Under the pieces are notes generated by a model that saw only the letters and a list, made by a program, of their open reading frames with translations, was not told the DNA's origin and did no database searches. Source: Aerococcaceae bacterium (lineage in GTDB: Bacteria; Bacillota; Bacilli; Lactobacillales; Aerococcaceae). Taken from it: a stretch of 64,000 nt of DNA. The translations under genes were made by a program, and so were the position numbers. Below, in pieces: positions 25,340 to 35,045 of the stretch (within the stretch, counting starts at the first letter, position 1; every line of letters starts with the position of its first letter). Location: contig JAUNEB010000001.1 in NCBI GenBank assembly GCA_030525795.1, positions 92,565 through 156,564 on the forward strand, written 5' to 3'.

Positions 25340-26824
25340 ATGTTTCATTATCAAGATGACAGTTTAATGATGCACACCGATTTATATCAAATCAACATGT
25401 TAAAGACTTACTGGGATAACGGCATGGTCAATCGCCACGCCGTATTCGAGGCGTATTTTCGTTCGAATCCGTTTGGAAATGGCTACGCAGTGTTTGCAGG
25501 ATTGGAGCGCTTAGTTGGCTACTTGAATCAATTGCGTTTTCAAGAAAGCGACTTAGATTATTTGCGTAGTTTGAATATTTATCCCGAAGCATTTATTGAG
25601 TATTTGGCGAATTTTGAATTTACGTGCGATGTGCGCATGATGAAAGAAGGCGAAGTTTGTTTTGCTGATGAGCCGCTCGTTCAAGTAGAAGGGCCGCTTG
25701 GGCAATGCCAACTGATTGAAACTGCCGTGTTGAATATTTTGAATTACCATACATTGATTGCGACGAAAGCCGCGCGCATTCGTTCAGTCATTGGCGAAAA
25801 TGATAAACTATCCGAATTCGGTACGCGTCGCGCACAAGAAATGGAAGCGGCCATTTGGGGTACGCGTGCCGCTTATATTGGCGGCTGTGACGCAACTAGT
25901 AACGTACGCGCTGGCAAATTGTTCGGTATTCCAATTTCAGGTACGCACGCACATTCATTAGTACAAGCGTACCGCGATGAGTATGAAGCCTTCAAAGCTT
26001 ATGCCAACTCGCATAAAGACGTGACCTTTTTGGTGGATACGTATGACACTTTGCGCTCAGGTGTGCCAACTGCCATTCGTGTCGCCAAAGAAATGGGTGA
26101 CAAAATCAATTTTGTCGGCATTCGCATTGATTCTGGCGACATGGCGTATCAATCTAAACGTATTCGTGAACAACTTGACGAAGCCGGTTTTACCAAAACG
26201 CGCATCGTTGCATCGAACGACCTCGACGAAAAAACCATTCTCAACTTGCGGATGCAAGGCGCAAAAATTGACGATTGGGGTGTCGGGACGAAGTTGATTA
26301 CCGCTTTTGACCAGCCATCACTCGGTGCCGTGTATAAACTCGTCAGTATTGAGGATGAAGCAGGCAATATGCAACCTACAATGAAAATTTCAAGCAACGC
26401 CGCAAAAATGTCTACACCAGGGGTCAAACAAGTATGGCGCATTACGCGCAATCGCGACGGAAAATCCGAAGGGGATTACATTGCATTTGTGACCGAGCGA
26501 CCAGATTTGCTTGATTCGCTTTATATGTTTCACCCTGTGCATACTTACATCAACAAAACAGTTACGGATTTTACGGCGCGCCCATTATTATGCGATATTT
26601 ATCAAGCGGGCAAATTAGTGTACGAATTACCAACATTGCAAGAAGTCAAACAATATGCGACCGAATCCATTGCCGCATTATGGGACGAATACAAGCGTAT
26701 TTTGAATCCAGAGAAGTATCCAGTTGACTTATCACAACAACTTTACGACGCCAAAATGGACAGCATTAAAGAAATTCGCGAAATGGTTGAAGAACGCTTG
26801 AAACAAGCAGAACGAGGAGAATAG
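25340..26824 (+). CDS. pncB: Nicotinate phosphoribosyltransferase
   Basis: The 494-residue protein begins [25 protein letters not shown] and includes [24 protein letters not shown] and [23 protein letters not shown], typical NAPRTase motifs; the His in SGTHAHS is the usual phosphorylated residue. It makes nicotinate mononucleotide from nicotinate and PRPP, the first step of NAD salvage. ATG 25340 has AGGAG upstream; the frame back to 25259 overlaps the tkt terminator. TATAAT lies at 25300-25305. nadE follows by 2 bases. Confidence 0.95.
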   Translation: MFHYQDDSLMMHTDLYQINMLKTYWDNGMVNRHAVFEAYFRSNPFGNGYAVFAGLERLVGYLNQLRFQESDLDYLRSLNIYPEAFIEYLANFEFTCDVRMMKEGEVCFADEPLVQVEGPLGQCQLIETAVLNILNYHTLIATKAARIRSVIGENDKLSEFGTRRAQEMEAAIWGTRAAYIGGCDATSNVRAGKLFGIPISGTHAHSLVQAYRDEYEAFKAYANSHKDVTFLVDTYDTLRSGVPTAIRVAKEMGDKINFVGIRIDSGDMAYQSKRIREQLDEAGFTKTRIVASNDLDEKTILNLRMQGAKIDDWGVGTKLITAFDQPSLGAVYKLVSIEDEAGNMQPTMKISSNAAKMSTPGVKQVWRITRNRDGKSEGDYIAFVTERPDLLDSLYMFHPVHTYINKTVTDFTARPLLCDIYQAGKLVYELPTLQEVKQYATESIAALWDEYKRILNPEKYPVDLSQQLYDAKMDSIKEIREMVEERLKQAERGE

Positions 26825-26826
26825 CA

Positions 26827-27657
26827 ATGCGCGCATTACAACAACACATTATTGAAACTTTGAAAGTGCAACCGAGCATTGACCCACAAGCTGAAATTCG
26901 TCGTACACTTGATTTTTTGAAAGAGTATTTAAAGGCACATCCTTTTTTGAATGGGTATGTGTTAGGGATTAGCGGCGGACAAGATTCGACATTGGCGGGG
27001 CGATTAGCGCAGCTGGCAGTAGAAGAATTGCGCCAGGAAACAGGCGATGTGCGCTACCAATTTATTGCGGTTCGCTTACCTTACGGCGCCCAAAAAGACG
27101 AAGCCGACGCGCAAAGAGCTTTGGCTTTCATTCAAGCGGACAAAGTGATGACTGTCAACATCAAAGAAGCGACAGACGGTATGGTAGAAGCGTTACGCGC
27201 TGACGGCTTGGACGTGAGTGATTTTAATAAAGGGAATATTAAAGCGCGCCAACGTATGGTCGCACAATACGCGATTGCTGGTCAAATCGGCGGCGCGGTT
27301 ATTGGGACCGATCACGCAGCGGAAAGCGTCACGGGATTTTTCACGAAGTTTGGTGATGGCGCGGCGGACATTATGCCGTTGTGGCGTTTGACAAAATCGC
27401 AAGGCCGCCAATTATTGCAAGCGTTGAACGCGCCTGAAGCCTTATATTTGAAAGTGCCGACGGCCGATTTGGAAGATAACAAGCCGCTAATTGCGGATGA
27501 AGACGCGCTCGGCGTTTCATATACCGATATTGATGCGTATTTGCGCGGCGAAACCATTTCAGAAGCCGCCGCTGAGACGATTGAATCTTGGTATTTGAAA
27601 ACCGAACACAAACGTCACTTGCCGATTACGGTATTCGATACTTTTTGGAAAAAGTAA
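26827..27657 (+). CDS. nadE: NH3-dependent NAD+ synthetase
   Basis: The 276-residue protein has the PP-loop [14 protein letters not shown] (about 50-63) and [26 protein letters not shown], diagnostic of ammonia-dependent NadE. It lacks a glutaminase domain, as expected for its length. It converts nicotinate adenine dinucleotide to NAD+. With pncB it forms a two-gene NAD salvage operon; the intermediate nadD step is not encoded here. Confidence 0.96.
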   Translation: MRALQQHIIETLKVQPSIDPQAEIRRTLDFLKEYLKAHPFLNGYVLGISGGQDSTLAGRLAQLAVEELRQETGDVRYQFIAVRLPYGAQKDEADAQRALAFIQADKVMTVNIKEATDGMVEALRADGLDVSDFNKGNIKARQRMVAQYAIAGQIGGAVIGTDHAAESVTGFFTKFGDGAADIMPLWRLTKSQGRQLLQALNAPEALYLKVPTADLEDNKPLIADEDALGVSYTDIDAYLRGETISEAAAETIESWYLKTEHKRHLPITVFDTFWKK

Positions 27658-27677
27658 AAAAGGAGTGAGCTGAACGT

Positions 27678-28718
27678 ATGATTATTCAGCTTTATTTGAA
27701 AATTTTAGTATCCGTGATTGTGTTGAGCGCTGTTTTGACGTACGGATTGATTCGTTTGGCGCATTTCAAACAATGGTACGACAAAGACTATCACGATATT
27801 AAAGGACGCCCAAAAGTGCCCGCTCTTGGAGGTGTGGCGCTTTTTATCAGTTTTTGGGTGGGAATTTATTTATTGTTGCCAACTTTGGGATGGACGCGTT
27901 GGATGTCGGCTGTTTTAATTGGCTCGATTATTATTGTTGTGACGGGACTTTTTGATGATGCAGTGGAATTGTCACCGCTCCAAAAATCGTTCGGCATTTT
28001 ATTAGCCGCAAACGTCATCTATTTTATGGGGAACATTACGTTTTCATCGCAGTTGTTGCCACATTTGGCGAAAGATTGGTTTCATGTCATTGCGTATATG
28101 GCGACGATGTGCTGGATTTATTTTGTGACGAATGCGGTCAATTTGCTAGACGGTTTGGATGGATTAGCGAGCAGCGTGTCGCTTGTGAGTTTAGTGACGC
28201 TCGTCGGCATTAGTTATGCCTTCAGCCGCTCGTTGCAAGTCGCGATGTTCATGATGATGCTCGTCTTAATTGCAGCGATTCTCGGATTTTTGCCGTATAA
28301 TTGGTATCGTGCCAAAATTTATTTAGGCGATACGGGCGCATTATTTATTGGGTTTATGTATGCGGTGTTGACCGTTTCTGGCTTGAAAAATGCGACTTTT
28401 TTTGCGTTGTTGGTGCCGATTATGTTGTATGTAGTGCCGATTTTTGATACAGGGTATGCGATGGTTCGGCGTTTGTTGACGGGCAAACCGGTGGCGCAAG
28501 CCGACAACGAGCATGTGCATCATCGCTTGTTGCGACTAGGCATTCCCGAAACGCAAGTGGTGTGGGTCATGATTGGCGTGACGCTGCTGTTTTCTGTGTT
28601 GGCTGTGTTGACGCACATTTATCCTGAATGGCGCGCTATTTTGTTGAGTGTGATTATCGGGCTCGTTGCGGGTTTAATTATTGGTATGTGGCAACTTGCA
28701 AAATGGCTCAATAAATAA
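27678..28718 (+). CDS. tagO: Undecaprenyl-phosphate N-acetylglucosaminyl 1-phosphate transferase
   Basis: The 346-residue protein has about ten membrane helices and the polyprenyl-phosphate transferase motifs FDDAVELSP, NAVNLLDGLDGLA, YLGDTGALFIGFMYA and HVHHRLLRLG. The WecA/TagO group transfers GlcNAc-1-phosphate to undecaprenyl phosphate, starting wall teichoic acid or surface polysaccharide synthesis. MraY is less likely because of the HVHHRLL motif. It follows nadE by 20 bases; cotranscription is plausible. Confidence 0.92.
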   Translation: MIIQLYLKILVSVIVLSAVLTYGLIRLAHFKQWYDKDYHDIKGRPKVPALGGVALFISFWVGIYLLLPTLGWTRWMSAVLIGSIIIVVTGLFDDAVELSPLQKSFGILLAANVIYFMGNITFSSQLLPHLAKDWFHVIAYMATMCWIYFVTNAVNLLDGLDGLASSVSLVSLVTLVGISYAFSRSLQVAMFMMMLVLIAAILGFLPYNWYRAKIYLGDTGALFIGFMYAVLTVSGLKNATFFALLVPIMLYVVPIFDTGYAMVRRLLTGKPVAQADNEHVHHRLLRLGIPETQVVWVMIGVTLLFSVLAVLTHIYPEWRAILLSVIIGLVAGLIIGMWQLAKWLNK

Positions 28719-28720
28719 AA

Positions 28721-28748
28721 AAACGATGCACAACAAGCATCGTCTTTA
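28721..28748. terminator. Bidirectional terminator between tagO and rsuA-like gene
   Basis: Seven-base arms ACGATGC and GCATCGT with a 7-base loop, A-run on the left, short T-run on the right. Confidence 0.7.
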
Positions 28749-29453
28749 GTCTAAATAGTCTGTTATTTTTTGGAGTTCGGCTACGTTTAAGGGGCGATAT
28801 GCGCCGCTTTCTAAAGTTGGATCGAGCGTTAAGTTGCCGAATGAGAGCCGCTTGAGATGGGTGACTTTTTTGCCTACGCACAAAAACATTTTGCGGACTT
28901 GATGAAATTTGCCTTCGGAAAGCGTAATGTGCGCAGTGTGCAGCCCCAAAATGGTCAACGAAGCGGGTTGGCAAACGGTACCGTCGTGAAAGATAATCCC
29001 GCGCTCAAAAGCAGCCACATCCGACGCTTCCAAAGGTTCTAAAGTTGTAACGGCGTATGTTTTAGCGACGTGGTTTTCAGGGAGCAATAGACGTAAGCTC
29101 AATGGACCGTTCGTTGTCAGTAACAGCAAACCTTCAGTATTGAAATCCAATCGCCCAATTGCGTACAAATCGGGATGGCGATCTTCAGGCCGAATCAAGT
29201 CCATAATCGTTGGATGTTGGCGATCGGAATTGGCGGTGACGACGCCTTTTGGTTTGTTGAGCATGTAGTAATGTTGTTTTTCGCCAAAAATGCGTTGCCC
29301 GTCAACTTCAATGATTTGCAAATGGCTGTCGACATTTTGCTTGAGTGCGTGTGGAATACGGCCGTTGACGGTAATGAGTTGGCGTTTGTAAAGGGAATTG
29401 ACTTCTTTTTTGGTGAGAGAAAGGGTTGTGTAAAGTAATTTATCTAATCGCAT
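28746..29453 (-). CDS. rsuA: 16S rRNA pseudouridine synthase, RsuA family
   Basis: The 235-residue protein has an N-terminal S4 RNA-binding domain (MRLDKLLYTTLSLTKKEVNSLYKRQLITVNG) and the catalytic motif AIGRLDFNTEGLLLLTTNG with the nucleophilic Asp. The C-terminal EGKFHQVRKMFLCVGKKVTHLKRLSFG is also typical. RsuA makes pseudouridine at 16S rRNA position 516; the RluB/E/F relatives cannot be fully excluded. AAAAGGAG precedes the start. Confidence 0.88.
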   Translation of the reverse strand: MRLDKLLYTTLSLTKKEVNSLYKRQLITVNGRIPHALKQNVDSHLQIIEVDGQRIFGEKQHYYMLNKPKGVVTANSDRQHPTIMDLIRPEDRHPDLYAIGRLDFNTEGLLLLTTNGPLSLRLLLPENHVAKTYAVTTLEPLEASDVAAFERGIIFHDGTVCQPASLTILGLHTAHITLSEGKFHQVRKMFLCVGKKVTHLKRLSFGNLTLDPTLESGAYRPLNVAELQKITDYLD

Positions 29454-29555
29454 AATGGACTCCTTTTATTTGAAATCATTGTAGCGGTTGTCAGACTGGA
29501 AGTAAAGTGGAATAAATGTTAAGATGAGTAAATATTATGAAAAAGGAGTACATCA

Positions 29556-30620
29556 ATGTTTTTAGGATGGAATGAAATTAAGTTTAATAAATTGCGTTAC
29601 GGGTTAATTGTTGGCGTGATGAGTTTAGTTGCGTATCTCGTCTTTTTTTTGACGGGGTTATCGTACGGATTGGCGCAAGATAATCGTTCGGCGATTGATA
29701 TGTGGCAAGCGGAGGGCGTATTGTTAGCGGAAGATGCCAACGGCTTATTGACGTTATCACGTATTGATGATGCAACCGTTCAATCCTTAGAAAATGAATC
29801 AATCGCGCCAATTATGCAATTGTCACTTGTTGCTTTTTACGGAGAAACACAGTTGACTGTTAATGGTTTAGGTGTGAAGCCAAATTCTTTTGTCGTGCCA
29901 GAAGTGTCAGCCGGAACCGCTGAAATCAAAGATAATGAAGTGATCGTAGACGAAAGTCTAAATACGGTTTACGGAATTCAATTAGGCGACACGATTGAAG
30001 TCACTTCTGCCAAATATCCGCTCAAAGTTGTCGGTTTTGTCAAAGAAGCTAAATTGAGTGTGCAACCTGTTGTGTACATGACCGCCGACCAACATCATCA
30101 AATTCGTTACGGCGACCAAGCAACCAAAGTGCCACATACACACAACTTGTTAGTCGTTAAATCGCCGTTAAAGGAATCGGTGCCAGAAGGCCTTATTTAT
30201 TTTGATATTTCAACGTTTGTGGACGGCTTGCCAGGCTATAAGGCGCAAGTGTTGACATTCGGGTTTATGATTGGCTTTTTGATTGCGATTGCGGCGATTG
30301 TGGTGGGTATTTTTATGTATGTGTTGACATTGCAAAAAGTGTCGATTTTCGGCGTGATGAAAGCGCAAGGAATTTCAAGCGGGTACATCAGCAAGTCGGT
30401 CGTTGGGCAAACATTTTTATTGGCGACTGTTGCAGTTGGAGTGGGATTAGGCCTCGTTTATTTGACCGTGTTCTTTTTGCCAGAAAAAGTACCGTTCCAA
30501 CATTTGGTTGCGTTTGAAGGCGCGGTGGGCGGTTTAATGATTGCGTGTGCGCTAATTGGCGCGATCTTCTCGCTCGGGACGATTCGCAAAATTGACCCGC
30601 TACAAGCATTGAATGGATAA
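29556..30620 (+). CDS. FtsX-like ABC permease, HrtB/DevC type
   Basis: The 354-residue protein has one N-terminal membrane helix (about 15-40), a large extracytoplasmic domain (about 42-230), and three C-terminal helices with FGVMKAQGISSGYISKSVVGQT. The length and N-terminus (EIKFNKLRYGLIVGVMSLVAYLVFFLTGL) fit the HrtB/DevC group. HrtBA exports excess haem in several Firmicutes; whether this pair does so is unproven. AAAAAGGAG precedes the ATG, and the ATPase gene follows by 10 bases. Confidence 0.85.
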   Translation: MFLGWNEIKFNKLRYGLIVGVMSLVAYLVFFLTGLSYGLAQDNRSAIDMWQAEGVLLAEDANGLLTLSRIDDATVQSLENESIAPIMQLSLVAFYGETQLTVNGLGVKPNSFVVPEVSAGTAEIKDNEVIVDESLNTVYGIQLGDTIEVTSAKYPLKVVGFVKEAKLSVQPVVYMTADQHHQIRYGDQATKVPHTHNLLVVKSPLKESVPEGLIYFDISTFVDGLPGYKAQVLTFGFMIGFLIAIAAIVVGIFMYVLTLQKVSIFGVMKAQGISSGYISKSVVGQTFLLATVAVGVGLGLVYLTVFFLPEKVPFQHLVAFEGAVGGLMIACALIGAIFSLGTIRKIDPLQALNG

Positions 30621-30630
30621 GGAGTGCCGC

Positions 30631-31296
30631 ATGGAAGCATTACAATTTAAGCAAGTAACGAAACAATTTTCAGACGGGAAGTCGTTCATTACGGCGTTGC
30701 ACCCGACAGATTTTTCTGTCCAAAAAGGCGAATTTGTTGCCGTAATTGGACCGTCAGGCTCAGGGAAAAGTACCTTTTTGACGATTGCAGGCGGACTGCA
30801 GACGCCAACTTCAGGCGACGTGTTCATCGGTGGCGAATCAATGTATGCTTTGTCCGCCAAAAAACGTGAGCAATTGCGTTTGAACGAAATCGGCTTTATT
30901 TTGCAAGCGTCGAATTTAGTGCCATTTTTGACGGTGGAACAGCAGTTAGACCTTGTGGACCGCGTCGCGAAAAAAACAGCTAAATTATCAAGACAAGAGC
31001 TATTCGATACGTTGGACATTGACGATTTGCGCCACAAATATTCGCAAGATTTATCAGGCGGCGAACGTCAACGCGTGGCGATTGCGCGTGCGTTATACAA
31101 TCAGCCGACGCTTATTTTGGCAGACGAACCGACCGCTAGTTTAGATTCAGAACGCGCGTATGAAGTTGTCAAATTACTCGCGCATCAAACGAAAACTTAC
31201 GAAAAAGCGACGATTATGGTAACGCACGACAAACGATTGTTGTCCTACTGTGACCGCGTATTTGAAATGAAAGACGGCGTACTTACAGAAGTTTAG
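30631..31296 (+). CDS. ABC transporter ATPase, HrtA/LolD type
   Basis: The 221-residue ATPase has Walker A GPSGSGKSTFL (about 36-46), signature LSGGERQRVAIARALYN, Walker B LILADEPTASLD and H-loop MVTHDKRLL. Its size matches HrtA (about 221 residues). ATG 30631 with AAGGAG upstream is chosen over ATG 30613, which overlaps the permease stop and the ribosome site. It pairs with the preceding permease. Confidence 0.9.
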   Translation: MEALQFKQVTKQFSDGKSFITALHPTDFSVQKGEFVAVIGPSGSGKSTFLTIAGGLQTPTSGDVFIGGESMYALSAKKREQLRLNEIGFILQASNLVPFLTVEQQLDLVDRVAKKTAKLSRQELFDTLDIDDLRHKYSQDLSGGERQRVAIARALYNQPTLILADEPTASLDSERAYEVVKLLAHQTKTYEKATIMVTHDKRLLSYCDRVFEMKDGVLTEV

Positions 31297-31319
31297 CCGA
31301 CTAAAAAAGGAAGAAACCG

Positions 31320-34148
31320 ATGGCAAAAGATAAAATTATTGTAAAAGGTGCGCGTTCGCACAATTTGAAAAATATTAACGTAGAAATTCCGCGCGACCAA
31401 TTAGTCGTAGTAACAGGACTTTCAGGCTCAGGCAAAAGTTCGCTCGCTTTTGATACGCTATATGCGGAAGGGCAACGTCGTTATGTCGAAAGTTTATCGG
31501 CGTATGCCAGACAATTTTTGGGGCAAATGGACAAACCAGACGTTGATTCCATTGAAGGATTGAGTCCCGCCATTTCCATTGACCAAAAAACGACGAGCCA
31601 CAATCCGCGCTCAACAGTCGGAACCGTTACCGAAATTAACGATTACTTGCGTTTGCTTTACGCACGCGTGGGCGTCCCGTACTGTCCGAAACACAACGAA
31701 CCAATTGAACGCCAAACGATTGAACAAATGGTCAACCGTATGTTAGAGTTACCTGAACGCACGCGCATTCAAATTTTGGCGCCATACATCCGCGACCAAA
31801 AAGGTCAACATACGAAAGTCCTCGAAAAAATCGCTAAAGATGGTTTTGTGCGTGTGCGCGTTGACGGCGATATGTATGACATTAGTGAAGTGCCTGAACT
31901 TTCCAAAACAAAAAAACATTCCATTGACGTTGTAGTTGACCGAATTGTGATTAAAGACGATATTCGTTCGCGCTTATTTGATTCGGTTGAAACAGCATTG
32001 CGGTTGGCAAATGGACATATGGTAGTCGATGTCATTGATGGCGAGCCACTTTATTTTAACGAGCATTTTGCGTGTTCGCACTGTGATTTTACCGTTGATG
32101 ATTTAGAGCCGCGTCTATTTTCGTTTAATGCGCCATTCGGTGCATGTTCAAGCTGTGATGGCTTAGGCGCGCGTTTGACCGTTGATGAAGAATTAGTCAT
32201 GCCCGATACATCTTTGACGATTCAGCAAGGTGTTTTTGCAGCGTGGGCGCCGATTAGTTCGACGTATTATATGAGCATGCTGGAGCAATTTTGTACCGCT
32301 TATGGCATCCCGCAAAATGTTCCCTTTAACGAGCTGTCTGCGCAACATCAGCACGTCCTAAAATATGGCGACCCTAATTTTACTTTCAAATTTACCCATG
32401 AGCCGATGTCAGGCGGATTGCGTACGGTTGATCAAGTATTTGAAGGCGTCTTGAATAACATTGACCGCCGTTACCACGAAACGAGTTCGGAATATACGCG
32501 CGAAGTGATGCGCCAATACATGACCGAATTGCAGTGCCCGACGTGTAAAGGACAACGCCTAAACCCAACGGCACTTTCCGTTCGTGTCGGCGACAAAAAT
32601 ATTGCGCAAGCAACCGAGTTATCGATTGGCGATGCGCTAGCGCATTTTGAAAAGTTGACTTTTTCGCCGAGCAATGAGATGGTGGCGCGTCCAATTATTA
32701 AGGAAGTGTGCGATCGATTGCAGTTTTTGAATAATGTTGGATTGGAATATTTGACGTTGAGTCGCGTCGCAGGATCGTTATCGGGTGGCGAAGCGCAACG
32801 TATTCGTTTAGCGACGCAAATTGGCTCCAACTTGAGTGGTGTGTTGTATATTTTGGACGAGCCATCAATCGGCTTGCATCAACGCGACAACGCACGTCTC
32901 ATCCAATCACTCGAAAAAATGCGCGATTTGGGCAACACGTTAATCGTCGTAGAACATGACGACGAAACAATGTTGACGGCCGACTATATTATCGACATCG
33001 GACCTGGCGCTGGCGAGCACGGCGGACAAATCGTCGCTCAAGGCACACCGCAAGAAGTCATGCAAAATCCAAACTCCTTAACAGGCAAGTATTTGGCCGG
33101 TATCGAAAAAATTCCTGTTCCGCAAGCGCGCCGCACAGAAGACAAAGGCTGGGTCGAAATTAAAGGCGCCACCGAAAACAACTTGAACAATGTCACCGCC
33201 AAATTCCCTATCGGACGCTTAACTTGCGTGACGGGCGTGTCAGGTTCAGGCAAAAGTACGCTCATTAACCGTATTTTGAAAGTAGCACTATCCCAACGCT
33301 TAACAAGTACCAAAGAACGCGCAGGTGCGTTTAAGTCGATTGCTGGCTACGAAGGATTGGACAAAGTAATCGACATTGACCAAAGTCCAATTGGGCGCAC
33401 GCCGCGCAGTAATCCAGCGACTTATACGAGCGTATTCGATGATATTCGCGACTTATTTTCACAAACAAACGAAGCAAAAATTCGTGGCTATAACAAAGGT
33501 CGCTTCAGTTTCAACGTCAAAGGCGGCCGCTGTGAAGCGTGTGCGGGTGGCGGTATTAATAAAATTGAAATGCACTTTTTGCCAGATGTGTACGTTCCGT
33601 GCGAAGTGTGTAAAGGGCATCGTTACAATTCCGAAACACTCGAAATTAAATACAAAGGTAAAAATATTTCTGAAGTGTTAGATTTGACGATTGATGATGC
33701 GGTAGAATTTTTTGCAGCGATTCCTAAAATCAAACGCAAATTGCAAACGCTGCTCGATGTGGGGCTTGGCTACGTGCGTCTAGGACAATCCGCGACGACG
33801 TTGTCAGGCGGTGAAGCACAACGAATGAAGTTGGCGTCTGAATTACAACGCGTGTCGACAGGCAATACGTTTTACATTTTGGACGAGCCAACGACGGGAT
33901 TACACGCGCACGATATTCGGCGCTTGTTGCAAGTCATTGATCGTCTTGTGGAGGCGGGCAATACCGTTGTCGTCATCGAGCATAACTTAGAAGTTATTAA
34001 AACCGCCGATTACATTATCGATTTGGGCCCTGAAGGCGGCGTCAAAGGCGGGCACATTATCGCCACAGGCACTCCAGAAGAAGTTGCCCAAGTTGAAGGA
34101 AGCTTTACGGGCCACTACTTGAAAAAAATATTGCACAAAACTGAATAA
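31320..34148 (+). CDS. uvrA: Excinuclease ABC subunit A
   Basis: The 942-residue protein contains two ABC ATPase modules ([19 protein letters not shown] near 33; [15 protein letters not shown] near 640), signatures [12 protein letters not shown] and [12 protein letters not shown], and two zinc fingers (CSHC...CSSC near 257-284; CEAC...CEVC near 738-764). UvrA finds bulky lesions and loads UvrB in nucleotide excision repair. It is not preceded by uvrB here; it lies 23 bases after the HrtA-like gene with its own AAAAGGA site. Confidence 0.97.
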   Translation: MAKDKIIVKGARSHNLKNINVEIPRDQLVVVTGLSGSGKSSLAFDTLYAEGQRRYVESLSAYARQFLGQMDKPDVDSIEGLSPAISIDQKTTSHNPRSTVGTVTEINDYLRLLYARVGVPYCPKHNEPIERQTIEQMVNRMLELPERTRIQILAPYIRDQKGQHTKVLEKIAKDGFVRVRVDGDMYDISEVPELSKTKKHSIDVVVDRIVIKDDIRSRLFDSVETALRLANGHMVVDVIDGEPLYFNEHFACSHCDFTVDDLEPRLFSFNAPFGACSSCDGLGARLTVDEELVMPDTSLTIQQGVFAAWAPISSTYYMSMLEQFCTAYGIPQNVPFNELSAQHQHVLKYGDPNFTFKFTHEPMSGGLRTVDQVFEGVLNNIDRRYHETSSEYTREVMRQYMTELQCPTCKGQRLNPTALSVRVGDKNIAQATELSIGDALAHFEKLTFSPSNEMVARPIIKEVCDRLQFLNNVGLEYLTLSRVAGSLSGGEAQRIRLATQIGSNLSGVLYILDEPSIGLHQRDNARLIQSLEKMRDLGNTLIVVEHDDETMLTADYIIDIGPGAGEHGGQIVAQGTPQEVMQNPNSLTGKYLAGIEKIPVPQARRTEDKGWVEIKGATENNLNNVTAKFPIGRLTCVTGVSGSGKSTLINRILKVALSQRLTSTKERAGAFKSIAGYEGLDKVIDIDQSPIGRTPRSNPATYTSVFDDIRDLFSQTNEAKIRGYNKGRFSFNVKGGRCEACAGGGINKIEMHFLPDVYVPCEVCKGHRYNSETLEIKYKGKNISEVLDLTIDDAVEFFAAIPKIKRKLQTLLDVGLGYVRLGQSATTLSGGEAQRMKLASELQRVSTGNTFYILDEPTTGLHAHDIRRLLQVIDRLVEAGNTVVVIEHNLEVIKTADYIIDLGPEGGVKGGHIIATGTPEEVAQVEGSFTGHYLKKILHKTE

Positions 34149-34165
34149 ACTACACCTATTGAAAA

Positions 34166-34197
34166 CATCACACCTTAAAAAGTGTGGTGTTTTTTTG
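34166..34197 (+). terminator. Terminator of uvrA
   Basis: Arms CATCACAC and GTGTGGTG (one G-U pair), 8-base loop, TTTTTTT tail. Confidence 0.85.
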
Positions 34198-34220
34198 GCG
34201 AATTGACGCAAAAAACAAAC

Positions 34221-34253
34221 AAAAAGCCCTTGCAAGCTTGCTTGCAAGGGGCG
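34221..34253 (-). terminator. Terminator of rpmB
   Basis: Arms GCCCTTGCAAGC and GCTTGCAAGGGGC; read on the minus strand it ends in a T-run (AAAAAGCCC on the plus strand). It follows the rpmB stop. Confidence 0.88.
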
Positions 34254-34266
34254 TGACGCTTAATTA

Positions 34267-34455
34267 TTAAACGCGTTCAACTTTACCAGATTTCAACGCA
34301 CGTGCAGAAACCCAAACTTTTTTAGGTTCTCCATCTACTAAGATGCGTACTTTTTGTAAGTTAGCGCCGAAGCGACGTTTAGTTTTGTTCATTGCTTTTG
34401 AGCGTGAATTACCAGATCTCGCTTTACGACCGGTTACGAAACATACTTTAGCCAT
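34267..34455 (-). CDS. rpmB: 50S ribosomal protein L28
   Basis: The 62-residue protein [16 protein letters not shown]...[12 protein letters not shown]...[13 protein letters not shown] is L28 of the bacterial large subunit, of normal length. The C-x-C zinc pattern of C+ forms is absent. The start at 34455 is set by AAAGGAGG; a longer open frame to 34575 is the leader. It is transcribed away from asp23, as in many Firmicutes. Confidence 0.97.
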   Translation of the reverse strand: MAKVCFVTGRKARSGNSRSKAMNKTKRRFGANLQKVRILVDGEPKKVWVSARALKSGKVERV

Positions 34456-34511
34456 CGTTATTCCTCCTTTATTCATCAGCAGAGAGTGTCGTCTGCTTGT
34501 CATACTAAATA

Positions 34512-34540
34512 AATTTAACATAAATTGGCCGTTCTGACAA
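34512..34540 (-). promoter_or_regulatory. Promoter of rpmB
   Basis: Minus-strand TTGTCA (34535-34540) and TAAATT (34512-34517), spacer 17, about 57 bases before the start codon. Confidence 0.6.
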
Positions 34541-34667
34541 GTGAAAAATGCAAATTCCTCGCATTTCCTTTGCAAAAAAGTAAGAATTTATACTAAAAAG
34601 GGTGCGAGATAGACAGATTTATGCTAAACTATTAAACGAGGACATCTGAAAAAAGGAGGAACAGCTT

Positions 34668-35024
34668 ATGTCAATCAAAATTCAAACACCAGAAGGTCAA
34701 ATTACGTTGGCCAACAATGTCATCGCCACAGTAGTCGGGGCAGCTGTCACAGACAACTACGGCGTTGTCGGAATGGTCAGCAAAAACATTTTACGGGACA
34801 ACTTCATCGAAATTTTAGGAAAAGAAAATTATTTCAAAGGCGTAGTCATTTCACAAAATGGCGACGATATTGAAGTGGATGTGTATATTCTAGTTTCTTA
34901 CGGCACAAAGATTTCGGTTATTTGTAAAAACATTCAGCAAGCAGTCAAATACAATGTTGAGCAATTACTCGGCTTTGAAATTCACAAAGTAGACGTCCAT
35001 GTTCAAGGCGTCAAAGTCGACTAA
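34668..35024 (+). CDS. Asp23/Gls24 family envelope stress protein (YloU-like)
   Basis: The 118-residue protein has the Asp23 domain: GQITLANNVIATVVGAAVTDNYGVVGMVSK...VDVYILVSYGTKISVICKNIQQAVKYNVEQLLGFEIHKVDVHVQGV. These proteins associate with the membrane and respond to envelope stress. Placement between rpmB and the DAK2/FakA-like gene is the standard yloU-yloV arrangement. AAAGGAGG precedes the ATG. Confidence 0.93.
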   Translation: MSIKIQTPEGQITLANNVIATVVGAAVTDNYGVVGMVSKNILRDNFIEILGKENYFKGVVISQNGDDIEVDVYILVSYGTKISVICKNIQQAVKYNVEQLLGFEIHKVDVHVQGVKVD

Positions 35025-35045
35025 TTAACACGAGGAGGATTTATT

